A DNA stretch of 64,000 nucleotides from JANQMX01 sp965247175 (lineage in GTDB: Bacteria > Pseudomonadota > Alphaproteobacteria > Kiloniellales > DSM-21159), in contig OZ252006.1 in assembly GCA_965247175.1 (NCBI GenBank), positions 2,418,001 to 2,482,000 on the forward strand. Reading direction: 5' to 3'. The translations under genes were made by a program, and so were the position numbers. Positions within the stretch are counted from its first letter, which is position 1. The number at the start of each line of letters is the position of its first letter. Shown in pieces: positions 31,769-40,894 of this stretch. The notes below the pieces were generated by a model. The model was given only the letters and a program-made list of their open reading frames with translations. It had not been told where the DNA came from and searched no databases.

Positions 31769-32299
31769 ATGGCGACTCTCGACAGCCACGGCAAGGCCCC
31801 GCCGTCCCCTTGGATGGAGCGCTTTGCGCCTCTCGTGCCCGCGGACAGCACGGTCGTGGACGTTGCCTGCGGCAGCGGACGCCATAGCGAGCTCTTTCTA
31901 GGCCGTGGTTGTCACGTTACGGCTATCGACCGGGATGTCTCGCGTCTGCAGCCGCGGCCGGGGCTGGAGATCATCGAAGCCAACTTGGAAGACAGCAAAG
32001 TCTTGCCCACGGCTGACCGCAGATTCGATGCGGTGGTGGTTGCCAACTACCTTTACCGCCCGCTTCTGCCGGCGCTTGTGGACGCGGTGGCACCTCAGGG
32101 CCTGCTGCTGTACGAGACCTTTGCGGTCGGCAATGAGCGCTTCGGCCGTCCGAGCAACCCGGATTTTCTGCTCAAGCCGGGTGAGCTGCTGGAGGCGGTG
32201 CGGGGGCGGCTCCGGGTGCTGGCCTACGAAGATGTCACGGTGGAGCAACCCCAGCCCGCAGCCGTCCAGCGTATCGCCGCGCGCCGCGAACCTGCCTAG
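31769..32299 (+). CDS. small class I SAM-dependent methyltransferase (TehB-like)
   Basis: The 176-residue protein has the motif I VVDVACGSGRHSELFLGRG, the acidic end of strand 2 (TAIDRD) and motif ANYLYRPLLP. It is only the Rossmann core, the size of TehB-like enzymes. The substrate cannot be told. It is divergent from DUF1178 and its last four bases overlap the convergent nitrilase stop. Confidence 0.75.
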   Translation: MATLDSHGKAPPSPWMERFAPLVPADSTVVDVACGSGRHSELFLGRGCHVTAIDRDVSRLQPRPGLEIIEANLEDSKVLPTADRRFDAVVVANYLYRPLLPALVDAVAPQGLLLYETFAVGNERFGRPSNPDFLLKPGELLEAVRGRLRVLAYEDVTVEQPQPAAVQRIAARREPA

Positions 32300-33132
32300 C
32301 GTGCCCTCAAGACCTCGTCGGCCGGCGCATCGAGCTGCCAGGCCGGCACCATGGCGCGAGCCTCGGCAACCTTCGCCGGCTCGATGTCGGCCAGGATGAT
32401 GCCCGGCGCCTCATCGGCCTCAGCCAGTACTTCACCCCAGGGCCCGACGATCAGGGAGTGGCCGTAAGTCTCGCGGCCGCCGTCGTGATCGCCACATTGC
32501 GCCGCTGCGAAGACGTAGCAGCCGGTCTCGACGGCGCGGGCCCGTAGCAGGGTGTGCCAATGGGCCCGTCCGGTGACCCGCGTAAAGGCCGACGGCACCG
32601 TCAGGAAGTCTGCGCCAGCCTGCGCCAAGGCGCGATAGAGCTTCGGAAACCGCAGGTCATAACAGATTGTCAGACCCAGCTTACCCCAGGGCAGCGGCAC
32701 GATCGGCGCGTCCACGCCGCGCTGGAAGGTCGACGACTCGCGGTAGACCTGCCCGTCCGGCACGTTCACGTCGAACATGTGGATCTTGTCGTAACGCGCG
32801 GCCAAGGAGCCGTCGGGCGCGAAAAGATAGCTGCGGTTGGCCGCCGCCTCCTCGTTGACGCGAATGGTGAGCGAGCCGATGGAGAGCCAGATCCCCAGCT
32901 TCGCCGCCAGCGCGGAAAAGGCCGGTATGGCCGGATGGCTCGCCTCGGGATGGGCTTTCGCCAGAGTTGCCTCGCGCCCGCGCACGATCATGGTTGTGTT
33001 CTCGGGCGTCAGTACGAGCTTGGCGCCTGCGGCCGCTGCCTCGGTGATCAGGCGGGAGGCTTCAGCAATGTTCCAATCCAGGTCAGTAGAGGCGTTGACC
33101 TGAACGCAGGCCGCCTTGAAGGCGCTGCTCAC
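32296..33132 (-). CDS. carbon-nitrogen hydrolase (Nit1/NitFhit-like deaminated-glutathione amidase)
   Basis: The 278-residue protein has the nitrilase-superfamily catalytic triad: glutamate in TPENTTM, lysine in DKIHMFDV and cysteine in TICYDLRFPKLYRAL. The YDLRFP pattern is typical of the Nit1 branch that repairs deaminated glutathione. The neighbouring glutaredoxin gene, whose stop overlaps this start by four bases, supports a glutathione-related role. The repair role is from the family and not proved here. Confidence 0.85.
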   Translation of the reverse strand: MSSAFKAACVQVNASTDLDWNIAEASRLITEAAAAGAKLVLTPENTTMIVRGREATLAKAHPEASHPAIPAFSALAAKLGIWLSIGSLTIRVNEEAAANRSYLFAPDGSLAARYDKIHMFDVNVPDGQVYRESSTFQRGVDAPIVPLPWGKLGLTICYDLRFPKLYRALAQAGADFLTVPSAFTRVTGRAHWHTLLRARAVETGCYVFAAAQCGDHDGGRETYGHSLIVGPWGEVLAEADEAPGIILADIEPAKVAEARAMVPAWQLDAPADEVLRAR

Positions 33133-33395
33133 GCCGAGGCCTGCTGCAGTCGCGCATCGAGCTTACCCGCGGCGTCGAGGGCATGGAGCTCGTCGCAACC
33201 GCCGATGTGCTCGTCGTCGATGAAGATCTGCGGGACGCTGGTCCGTCCCCCAGCCCGCTGAACCATCTCGCGCTTGCGGCCGGCGTTCATGGTGACATCG
33301 ATTTCCTCGAAGTCGGCGCCCTTCTCCGTCAGCAGCTTCTTGGCCCGATAGCAGAAAGGGCAGAGCATCGAACTGTATATCTCAACCTTCGGCAT
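33129..33395 (-). CDS. grxC: glutaredoxin 3
   Basis: The 88-residue protein has the dithiol active site CPFC (SMLCPFCYRAKKLL) and the glutathione-binding TSVPQIFIDDEHIGGCDEL. It reduces disulfides and mixed glutathione disulfides in the cytosol. It is the first gene of a pair with the nitrilase, overlapping by four bases. ComF-grxC-nitrilase-DUF1178 is a common order in alphaproteobacteria. Confidence 0.95.
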   Translation of the reverse strand: MPKVEIYSSMLCPFCYRAKKLLTEKGADFEEIDVTMNAGRKREMVQRAGGRTSVPQIFIDDEHIGGCDELHALDAAGKLDARLQQASA

Positions 33396-33495
33396 CTCGC
33401 CCTCCGTGCGCTGTCTGACGGGTCCGTCTCGATCGCAGGATATGGGGGCGCGGCACCAGGATATCCAACATGACAGCCATTCGGCGCCCCGTGCG

Positions 33496-34263
33496 CTAGG
33501 CCAATACGACGCGCGCCACGGTCAGCAGCATGACCTCTTCAGCACCGGCGCGCTTCAGAACGGCCGCGCAGGCATTGGCGGTCGCGCCGCTGGTCATCAC
33601 GTCATCGACCAGCAAGACCCGGCGACCGACCAACTGGTCGCGATGACCGGGAGCAACGGCAAAGGCGCCAGCAACGTTGCGCTTCCGCCCTTCCCGCCCG
33701 AGCTGGCCTTGCGGCGGCGTGTTGCGCCGGCGGACCAGCAACTCCGGCAGAAAAGGACGCCCCACCTCAAGGGCCAGCGGCTTCGCCAGCACGGCTGACT
33801 GATTGTATCGCCGCCGAAGCAGGCGCCAGCGGTGCAGCGGCACCGGTGCAATCACGTCGGCGCGGCTCAGGAGCTCCTGCCCGGCACGCGCCATGAAACG
33901 GCACAGCACCGGCGCCAATTCAGCCTTGTCCGCATGCTTGAAGCGAAGCAGCAGCGGCTTCGAGGCCTCGTTGTAGCGCATGGCCGCCCTAGCCCGATCG
34001 AAGCGTGGCGGAGAAGCTTCGCAACCGGCACAGACCGCGGCCTCCCCCACGTCGTACTCGAAGGGATAGCCGCAGCTGGCACAGTAGGGCTTGGTGATGA
34101 GATCGAGGCCGCTCCAGCAGTCGGCGCAGAGGCTCGAGGCCTGGGTCACCAGCACACCGCAGCCCAGGCAGCGCGGCGGCAGCAAGAGATCGATCGCGAG
34201 CCGGCCCGCCGACTTGGCACCGGCCAGTACCGCTTCGATGCGCTGATCTCTGTCCTGCAGCAA
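33496..34263 (-). CDS. comF: ComF family phosphoribosyltransferase-like protein
   Basis: The 255-residue protein has an N-terminal zinc region with four cysteine pairs (CLGC, CADC, CASC, CAGC) and a C-terminal phosphoribosyltransferase fold with the PRPP loop VLLVDDVMTSGATANAC. ComF is needed for DNA uptake in competent bacteria, but it occurs widely and its reaction is not settled. The TTG at 34263 is taken as the start because GGGGAGG stands eight bases upstream; the open frame continues further upstream but would overlap the divergent methyltransferase. Confidence 0.85.
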   Translation of the reverse strand: MLQDRDQRIEAVLAGAKSAGRLAIDLLLPPRCLGCGVLVTQASSLCADCWSGLDLITKPYCASCGYPFEYDVGEAAVCAGCEASPPRFDRARAAMRYNEASKPLLLRFKHADKAELAPVLCRFMARAGQELLSRADVIAPVPLHRWRLLRRRYNQSAVLAKPLALEVGRPFLPELLVRRRNTPPQGQLGREGRKRNVAGAFAVAPGHRDQLVGRRVLLVDDVMTSGATANACAAVLKRAGAEEVMLLTVARVVLA

Positions 34264-34302
34264 GACGTTGCCTCCCCTGGCCGACCGGCCATATTGGCCA
34301 GT

Positions 34303-35247
34303 ATGTCGGACTTCACGCCCATTTTCGACCGCAACGCACTCCGCCGAAACCGGGAACGAGCGGCGGCGCAGTGGGACTCGCACGACTTTCTCCACTGCGA
34401 GGTTGCGGCGCGCCTGCACGATCGCCTGGGCGACATGAGCAGGCAGTTTCCCAGAGTGCTCGATCTCTCCTGCCGCGCCGGTGCGATGGCGGAAGCTCTG
34501 CGTCGAGAAGCGGGCGCTGAGTGGCTGGTGCAGTGTGATCTGTCCGAACGCATGGCCCGGCAAGCCTCAAGGAGCGGGCCCACCGTCGTTACGAGCGCGG
34601 ATGCCTTGCCCTTCGCGCCCCAGAGCTTCGATCTCGTGGTCTCCTGCCTCGATCTCCACTGGATCGACGATCTTCCGGGGGCGCTCCTTCAGGTCCGCCA
34701 GTGCCTCAAGCCTGACGGTTTGTTCGTCGCTGCTCTTTTGGGGGGCGAGAGCCTGCACGAGCTGCGCGCCAGCCTGACCGAAGCCGAGACCCAAGTCAGC
34801 GGCGGAAGCCATCTTCGAGTCTCCCCGATGACCGACGTGCGCGACGCCGGCGCCCTGCTTCAGCGGGCCGGTTTCGCCTTGCCGGTCGCCGATCTCGACA
34901 GCATCACGGTGACCTATGAGAACAGCCTCAAGCTGCTCCACGATTTGCGCGGCATGGGAGAGGTTAGTGCACTACACCAGCGGCCGCGCGGCCTCTCGCG
35001 CCGATCGATGTTCCTGGAGCTCGAGAGCAGCTACCGCCGCCGCCATGCGCTGTCCGACGGGCGGCTGCCGGCCACCTTCCAGGTCATCTTCCTGACGGCC
35101 TGGGCACCCCACGAAAGCCAGCAGAAGCCGCTCAGGCCGGGAAGCGCCGGGCACCGCTTGGCCGAAGCCTTGGACGCGGAAGAGAAATCGGCCGGCGAGA
35201 AGGTTCTGGGACCGGCGGCTCTGCCGGAGGGTCAGAGCAAGTCCTGA
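34303..35247 (+). CDS. SAM-dependent methyltransferase (BioC/NDUFAF5-like)
   Basis: The 314-residue protein starts FTPIFDRNALRRNRERAAAQ and has motif VLDLSCRAGAMAEAL followed by SCLDLHWIDDLPGAL, the pattern of the BioC and NDUFAF5 family. NDUFAF5 hydroxylates an arginine of complex I, and alphaproteobacterial homologues are its likely ancestors; BioC makes malonyl-ACP methyl ester for biotin. The family motif I usually has GCGxG, but here it is SCRAG, which could weaken cofactor binding. Its last 16 bases overlap the end of the convergent mutT gene. Confidence 0.78.
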   Translation: MSDFTPIFDRNALRRNRERAAAQWDSHDFLHCEVAARLHDRLGDMSRQFPRVLDLSCRAGAMAEALRREAGAEWLVQCDLSERMARQASRSGPTVVTSADALPFAPQSFDLVVSCLDLHWIDDLPGALLQVRQCLKPDGLFVAALLGGESLHELRASLTEAETQVSGGSHLRVSPMTDVRDAGALLQRAGFALPVADLDSITVTYENSLKLLHDLRGMGEVSALHQRPRGLSRRSMFLELESSYRRRHALSDGRLPATFQVIFLTAWAPHESQQKPLRPGSAGHRLAEALDAEEKSAGEKVLGPAALPEGQSKS

Positions 35248-35690
35248 AGCTGGGCGATCAGCGGCTCGTCGGCCGGCGGCATGGGATAGTCGCGCAGCCG
35301 CGGCGGCCGCACCCAGCGCAGCTCCTGGCCTTCGCGACTTTCCGGCATACCGCGCCAGACCCGGCAGGCGTAGAGCGGCATCAGCAAGTGGAACTCATCG
35401 TAGCCGTGCGACGCGAAGGCGATCGGCGCGAGACAGCTCCCCTTGGTGTCGATGCCCAGCTCTTCCTGGAGCTCCCGCACCAGGGCCTGCTCGGGCGTCT
35501 CTCCCGCCTGGACCTTGCCACCGGGAAACTCCCACAGCCCGGCCATGGATTTGCCTTCGGGGCGCTGGGCGAGCAGCACGCGCCCATCAGCGTCGATCAA
35601 GGCGACGGCCGCCACCAGCAGGAGCGGCAAGCCGGCAGTCGCCTCACGCACCTCGGCCTGCCAGCAGCCGCGATCGGGCTCCATCGTCAT
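35232..35690 (-). CDS. mutT: 8-oxo-dGTP diphosphatase (MutT)
   Basis: The 152-residue protein has a complete Nudix box (GGKVQAGETPEQALVRELQE then ELGI), and the fit of G-x5-E-x7-RE-U-x-EE is exact. MutT removes oxidised dGTP to prevent mutations. The ATG at 35690 overlaps the argJ stop by one base, so it is the second gene of an argJ-mutT unit. A longer frame from 35747 would lie inside argJ. Confidence 0.9.
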   Translation of the reverse strand: MTMEPDRGCWQAEVREATAGLPLLLVAAVALIDADGRVLLAQRPEGKSMAGLWEFPGGKVQAGETPEQALVRELQEELGIDTKGSCLAPIAFASHGYDEFHLLMPLYACRVWRGMPESREGQELRWVRPPRLRDYPMPPADEPLIAQLQDLL

Positions 35691-36919
35691 CAGCTGCGGT
35701 AGTCGGCGTTGATCGAGATGTAGCCGTGGGTCAGATCGCAGGTCCAAACGCGTGCCCGCCCGCGGCCGACGCCGACACTCACGGCGATGTCGATCTCCTG
35801 GCCCTTCATGTGCGCGGCGACGGGCGCCTCGTCGTAGTCGGGCACGCGTTGGCCGTTGCGCGCCACCTCGACCCCGCCGATGGAAATCGACAGGCGATCG
35901 CGATCCGCCTTCTCGCCGGCCTTGCCGACCGCCATCACGATACGGCCCCAGTTGGCGTCTTCGCCGGCAATGGCGGTCTTCACCAACGGGGAGTTCGCAA
36001 TGGCCAAGGCAATGCGCTTGGCAGCCTGGGCACTGGCTGCTTCAGCGACCTCGATGGTGATGAACTTGCTCGCCCCCTCACCGTCTCGCACGACCTGCTG
36101 CGCCAAGTCGATCAGGACCTCGTTGAGGGCCGCCGTGAAGGCCTTCAAACGCCGGTCCTTCCAGTCCGTGACTGGCGCATTGCCCGCTGCCCCGGTGGCG
36201 AAGAGCAGCAAGGTATCGCTGGTCGAGGTATCCCCGTCGACGGTGGTGGCGTTGAAGGAGCGCTCCGCGCCGCGATAGAGCAGCGCCTGCAGCACCTCCG
36301 GCGGCAGCTCCGCATCGGTGAAGACAAAGGACAGCATGGTGGCCATGTCCGGCGCGATCATGCCGGAGCCTTTGGCAATGCCGCAGATGCGGACCTCCTT
36401 CCCGTCTATTTCGGCACTGCGCATGGCGCCCTTGGGAAAGGTGTCGGTGGTCATGATCGCTTCGGCGGCCGCCTGCCAGTCGGGCGCCGCCAACTCACCG
36501 GCCAAACGCGCCACGCAGTCGGTCACCTTCTTGTCGGGCAGAGGTTCTCCGATCACCCCGGTCGAGGCGACGAAAACCTGGTTCTCGTCCGTGCCCAGCG
36601 CCTGACAGACCGCCTCGACGCTTAGTGCAACCGACTCGACGCCGACGGCACCGGTAAAGGCGTTGGCGTTACCGGCGTTGACCAGAAGCGCCGAAGCCCG
36701 CCCGCCCGCCAGGGCCTTGCGACACCAGCCAATCGCCGCGCTTGCCGTCGCCGACCTGGTGAGTACCCCGGCAACAGCAGCTGGGCGGTCGAAGGCGACC
36801 AGCAGGATGTCGGCCCGGTCCTTGTACTTGATACCGGCTTCGCCGCAGGCCGATCGCAGGCCCGCGACCGGAGGCATGCTTGGAAAGCTGGCTGGGGCAA
36901 GAGGAGAGCGCGCGATCAT
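35690..36919 (-). CDS. argJ: bifunctional glutamate N-acetyltransferase / N-acetylglutamate synthase
   Basis: The 409-residue ArgJ contains the autoproteolysis site, KGSGMIAPDMATML, in which the threonine after ALA/MAT becomes the nucleophile of the beta chain. It transfers acetyl groups from acetylornithine to glutamate in arginine synthesis. It follows the parvulin gene with 27 bases between on the same strand. Confidence 0.95.
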   Translation of the reverse strand: MIARSPLAPASFPSMPPVAGLRSACGEAGIKYKDRADILLVAFDRPAAVAGVLTRSATASAAIGWCRKALAGGRASALLVNAGNANAFTGAVGVESVALSVEAVCQALGTDENQVFVASTGVIGEPLPDKKVTDCVARLAGELAAPDWQAAAEAIMTTDTFPKGAMRSAEIDGKEVRICGIAKGSGMIAPDMATMLSFVFTDAELPPEVLQALLYRGAERSFNATTVDGDTSTSDTLLLFATGAAGNAPVTDWKDRRLKAFTAALNEVLIDLAQQVVRDGEGASKFITIEVAEAASAQAAKRIALAIANSPLVKTAIAGEDANWGRIVMAVGKAGEKADRDRLSISIGGVEVARNGQRVPDYDEAPVAAHMKGQEIDIAVSVGVGRGRARVWTCDLTHGYISINADYRS

Positions 36920-36946
36920 GGCTGCGTGCGCGGTCGGACGATCCGG

Positions 36947-37777
36947 TTACTCTTCGGGCTGAATGATCTCGATGTCCGCGCCGTCGCGCAGCTCGGCCAG
37001 CTTCTCTTGGAAGATGCTGCGCGTCAGCTCCTCTGTCAGCTGCTCACGCATCTCGTCCAGGCTCGGAACCGGCGAATCGCGCTTATCTTCCACCAGGATC
37101 ACGTGCCAGCCGAACTGAGTCTGCACCGGCTCGGCTGTGTAGCTCCCAGGCTCGAGCGCAAAGGCCGCCTCGGAAAAGGCCGGAACCATGGTGCCGCTGG
37201 TGAAATAGCCGAGGTCACCGCCGCGTGGTCCGCTCGGGCCGACCGAGCGCTCACCGGCGAGCTCGGCGAAGTCGGCCCCGCCGTCGAGCTCTTCGATGAT
37301 CTCCTTGGCCGCCGCCTCGTCCTCCACGAGGATATGGCGCGCTTTGACCTGCTGCTCCGGCGGGTTGGCCGCGATGAACGCGTCGTATTGCTCCTGGAGC
37401 TTCTCGTCGGTGACCTCCTCGTCGACCAGACGCTCGAGGTAGACCTGCCGCATGACCTCTTTTTTCATCTCGGCCGCACGCTCGACGACTTCCTCGTCGG
37501 TCTCCAGGCCCTCGGCGGACGCCGCCTCGGTGATCAGATGGATGTCGACCAAGCGCTCCAAGAGAACCGGCAGGAGCTGCTCGGCCTGGGCACGCATCTG
37601 CGGCGGAAGACTGGCAGCAGAGGCAAGCACCTCGGAACGGAGAATCTCCTTGCCGTTAACCGTGGCGACCACTGGGTCCGCCTCGGGCTCCTGCGCCATC
37701 GCAGCTGGTACCGCGCCAAGCAAAAGGGGAATGCTGCAAAGAGCTGCGAGTGCGCGGGTGCGTGCGAGTGTCGGCAT
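36947..37777 (-). CDS. exported parvulin-type peptidyl-prolyl isomerase
   Basis: The 276-residue protein has a signal peptide (ALAALCSIPLLLGAVPAAMA), an N-terminal helical chaperone part similar to SurA/PrsA, and a parvulin domain at about 140-235 (VKARHILVEDEAAAKEIIEE ... GGDLGYFTSGTMVPAFSEAA). It should help fold outer-membrane or periplasmic proteins. The ATG at 37777 is chosen because it starts the signal peptide; the open frame runs upstream without protein-like sequence. It is divergent from secA, which is fitting for an export-related pair. Confidence 0.9.
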   Translation of the reverse strand: MPTLARTRALAALCSIPLLLGAVPAAMAQEPEADPVVATVNGKEILRSEVLASAASLPPQMRAQAEQLLPVLLERLVDIHLITEAASAEGLETDEEVVERAAEMKKEVMRQVYLERLVDEEVTDEKLQEQYDAFIAANPPEQQVKARHILVEDEAAAKEIIEELDGGADFAELAGERSVGPSGPRGGDLGYFTSGTMVPAFSEAAFALEPGSYTAEPVQTQFGWHVILVEDKRDSPVPSLDEMREQLTEELTRSIFQEKLAELRDGADIEIIQPEE

Positions 37778-37957
37778 GGGCCCTCTTCTCCGTTTGTTGG
37801 ATGGGCCTCGCCAAGCCCGCCGGCGAGGTGCTCTCCATTTGGGTGGCGCAACTTTGCAGAAGGGTCGGGCAATCACAAGGCTGCGTTGGGGCGCATTCTT
37901 GGCCCCTAGAGGGCAAAAAACCCGCCCGTAATTGCGGTTAATGGGCCGCGCGTCACA

Positions 37958-37986
37958 TTGACAGCTGGTATAGCGAGGCATATCTG
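37958..37986 (+). promoter_or_regulatory. predicted sigma-70 promoter of secA
   Basis: TTGACA (37958-37963) and TATCTG (37981-37986) are separated by 17 bases, which fits the housekeeping consensus well. It lies 64 bases upstream of the secA ATG in the spacer between the divergent parvulin and secA genes. Confidence 0.7.
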
Positions 37987-38049
37987 TCACGCGCGGCGCG
38001 ACCAATTCGGGCGAACCGCCGCCGCCATCACATTGCATCGAGGAATTGA

Positions 38050-40809
38050 ATGCTCCAGGCGATTGCCAAGAGCTTCTTTGGCTCCGCCAACGATCGCTTC
38101 TTGAAGCAGCTGCGCAAGGACGTCGACGCGATCAACGCCCTTGAAAAGGACTTCGAAGCGCTGAGCGACGAAGAGTTGCGCGCCAAGACCGACGAGTATC
38201 GCCGCCGCGCCGAACAGGGGACGCGGCTGGACGATCTCCTGCACGAAGCCTTCGCGACTGTACGCGAAGCTGCCAAGCGTACGCTTGGCCAGCGGCATTT
38301 CGACGTACAGCTACTGGGTGGCATTGTCTTGCACCGTGGCATGATCGCCGAGATGAAGACGGGCGAAGGCAAGACCTTGGTCGCCACGCTGCCGGTCTAT
38401 CTCAACGCCGTGACGGGCAAGGGCGTCCATATCATTACGGTCAACGACTACTTGGCCCAGCGCGACGCCGCCTGGATGGGCCAGATCTACCAGTTTCTCG
38501 GACTGTCGGTGGGCTGCATCATCCACGGCCTGTCGGATGAGGAGCGCCGGGCTCAGTACGCTTGTGACGTTACGTACGGCACGAACAATGAGTACGGCTT
38601 CGACTACCTGCGGGACAACATGAAGTTCCGCCTGGAAGACATGGTCCAAAGAGAGTTCAACTTCGCGATCGTCGACGAGGTTGATTCCATCCTGATCGAC
38701 GAAGCGCGGACTCCTCTGATCATCTCCGGTCCGGCGGAAGACTCCTCCGAACTCTACCGGACGATCGACAAGCTCATTCCTCACCTCGAGGAGGAGCATT
38801 ACGAGAAGGACGAGAAGGCGCGCTCGGTCAGCCTGACCGATGCCGGCGTCGAGCGCACCGAGGAGTTGCTGCGCGAGAGCGGCCTGATCGAAAGCGGCTC
38901 GCTCTACGACATCCAGAACGTGACCCTACTGCATCACGTCAACCAAGCGCTCAAGGCCCACAAGCTCTTCACCCGCGACACCGACTACATCGTCAAAGAC
39001 GACAAGGTCATCATCATCGATGAGTTCACGGGCCGCATGATGGAGGGCCGGCGCTACTCCGAGGGCCTGCACCAGGCCATCGAGGCCAAGGAACATGCTG
39101 CGATCCAGCAGGAGAACCAGACGCTCGCCTCGATCACTTTCCAGAACTACTTCCGGCTCTATCCCAAGCTCGCTGGCATGACCGGCACGGCAATGACCGA
39201 GGCCGGGGAGTTCAGCGAGATCTACGGCATGGAGGTGATCGAGATCCCGACCAACCTCCCGGTCGAGCGGAAGGACCACGACGATCAGGTCTATCGCACG
39301 GCAAAAGAGAAGTACGACGCCATCGTCGAGCAGATCGAAGAGTGCCGCGCGCGCAACCAGCCGGTGCTGGTCGGCACCGTGTCGATTGAGAAGTCGGAGA
39401 CCCTGGCTGGGATCCTGAAGGCCAAGCGCATCCCACACAAAGTTTTGAACGCCCGCTATCACGAGCAGGAAGCCTATATCATTGCCCAGGCCGGCGCGCC
39501 CGGCGCGGTGACCATCGCCACCAACATGGCCGGCCGCGGCACCGACATTCAGCTCGGCGGCAACGTCGACATGCGGGTCGGCCAGGAAGCAGCGCCCATC
39601 GAAGACCCTGCCAAGCGCGCCAAGAAGATCGAGCAGATTCAGGCCGAGGTGGCGGACAATCGCCAGGTCGTGCTCGAGGCCGGCGGCCTCTTCGTGCTCG
39701 GCACCGAGCGGCATGAAAGCCGCCGCATCGACAACCAGCTGCGCGGACGCTCAGGCCGCCAAGGCGATCCCGGCGCTTCGATGTTCTTCCTGTCTTTGGA
39801 AGACGACCTCATGCGCATCTTCGGCTCGGAGCGCATGGACACTATGCTGCGCAAGCTGGGGCTGGAGGAAGGTGAGGCCATCGTCCATCCCTGGGTCAAC
39901 AAGGCGCTGGAGAAAGCGCAACAGAAGGTCGAAGCGCGCAACTACGAAATCCGCAAGAACCTGCTGAAGTTCGACGACGTGATGAACGACCAGCGCAAGG
40001 TCGTCTTCGAGCAGCGGAAGGACTTGATGCGCGTCGAGGAGGTCCAAGAGACCGTCAGCGACATGCGCCACGAGGTGGTTGATCTCCTAGTCGACCGCTT
40101 CATCCCCAAGGACGCCTATTCCGAGCAGTGGGAGGTCGGGGCCCTGCATGAAGAATGCCTGCGCATCTTCGGCATGGACCTGCCGGTCGAGGACTGGGCC
40201 AAGGAAGAGGGTATCGCCGACGCGGAGATCAACGAGCGCATCCGTCGCGCGGTTGACGAGAAGATGGCGGCCAAGTCGGCCAACTATGGCCGCGAAATCA
40301 TGCGCCAAGCCGAGAAGCAGGTGCTTCTGGCGGTCCTGGACAAGCAGTGGAAAGAGCACCTCTTGGTGCTCGATCATCTGCGGCACGGCATCGGCCTGCG
40401 CGCCTATGCCCAGCGCGATCCGCTGCACGAGTACAAGCGGGAAGCCTTCGAACTCTTCGAGAGCATGCTGGCCAGCACACGCGAAGAAACCACGCTGCTG
40501 CTCTGCCACGTGGAAATCCAGACGCCGAGCCTCAGCCAGATGATGCCACGTCCGGCAGAGGTCGAGATGCACGAAACCCGGCAGGACCCGGCCTTTGCCG
40601 AAGCCGAGGCCGAGCCCGCGCTGGCCGGAGCCGAGGCCGGTCCGCCGCCGCGCCCCGCACAACCCGCCAAGCCGACGCCCATTCGCAACGCGGCAGCTGC
40701 CGAGATCGACCCCAACGATGAGAGCACCTGGGGAAAAGTGCCGCGCAATGCGCCTTGCCCTTGCGGCTCAGGAAAGAAATACAAGCACTGTCACGGTAAG
40801 ACCGGCTAA
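38050..40809 (+). CDS. secA: preprotein translocase ATPase SecA
   Basis: The 919-residue SecA motor drives unfolded proteins through SecYEG. Visible are the Walker A region (MKTGEGKTLVATLPVYLNA near residue 105), DEVDSILIDEARTPLI, the helicase motif ATNMAGRGTDIQLGGNVD, and the C-terminal zinc motif CPCGSGKKYKHCHG which binds SecB and phospholipid. Between the core and zinc motif is a proline/alanine-rich linker. The start ATG at 38050 follows GAGGAATTGA. Confidence 0.98.
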   Translation: MLQAIAKSFFGSANDRFLKQLRKDVDAINALEKDFEALSDEELRAKTDEYRRRAEQGTRLDDLLHEAFATVREAAKRTLGQRHFDVQLLGGIVLHRGMIAEMKTGEGKTLVATLPVYLNAVTGKGVHIITVNDYLAQRDAAWMGQIYQFLGLSVGCIIHGLSDEERRAQYACDVTYGTNNEYGFDYLRDNMKFRLEDMVQREFNFAIVDEVDSILIDEARTPLIISGPAEDSSELYRTIDKLIPHLEEEHYEKDEKARSVSLTDAGVERTEELLRESGLIESGSLYDIQNVTLLHHVNQALKAHKLFTRDTDYIVKDDKVIIIDEFTGRMMEGRRYSEGLHQAIEAKEHAAIQQENQTLASITFQNYFRLYPKLAGMTGTAMTEAGEFSEIYGMEVIEIPTNLPVERKDHDDQVYRTAKEKYDAIVEQIEECRARNQPVLVGTVSIEKSETLAGILKAKRIPHKVLNARYHEQEAYIIAQAGAPGAVTIATNMAGRGTDIQLGGNVDMRVGQEAAPIEDPAKRAKKIEQIQAEVADNRQVVLEAGGLFVLGTERHESRRIDNQLRGRSGRQGDPGASMFFLSLEDDLMRIFGSERMDTMLRKLGLEEGEAIVHPWVNKALEKAQQKVEARNYEIRKNLLKFDDVMNDQRKVVFEQRKDLMRVEEVQETVSDMRHEVVDLLVDRFIPKDAYSEQWEVGALHEECLRIFGMDLPVEDWAKEEGIADAEINERIRRAVDEKMAAKSANYGREIMRQAEKQVLLAVLDKQWKEHLLVLDHLRHGIGLRAYAQRDPLHEYKREAFELFESMLASTREETTLLLCHVEIQTPSLSQMMPRPAEVEMHETRQDPAFAEAEAEPALAGAEAGPPPRPAQPAKPTPIRNAAAAEIDPNDESTWGKVPRNAPCPCGSGKKYKHCHGKTG

Positions 40810-40823
40810 CGGTTCCTAGCCGG
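40802..40823 (+). terminator. weak hairpin at the end of secA
   Basis: CCGGCTA (40802-40808) pairs with TAGCCGG (40817-40823) across the secA stop codon, followed by CTTCGTTCC. It lacks a good T-run, so termination between secA and accA may be partial. Confidence 0.4.
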
Positions 40824-40894
40824 CTTCGTTCCATTCACTTGCCATCTCGCTGGCGACGGTGGCGCTCCGGCGCTCCGTTTGAGCGGCTTTCGCA

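Noticed and set aside
36300..36380. APDMATML in ArgJ in place of APNMATML
   Set aside because: The cut-site threonine is intact, and variation just before it seems common in this family, so it is not treated as unusual.
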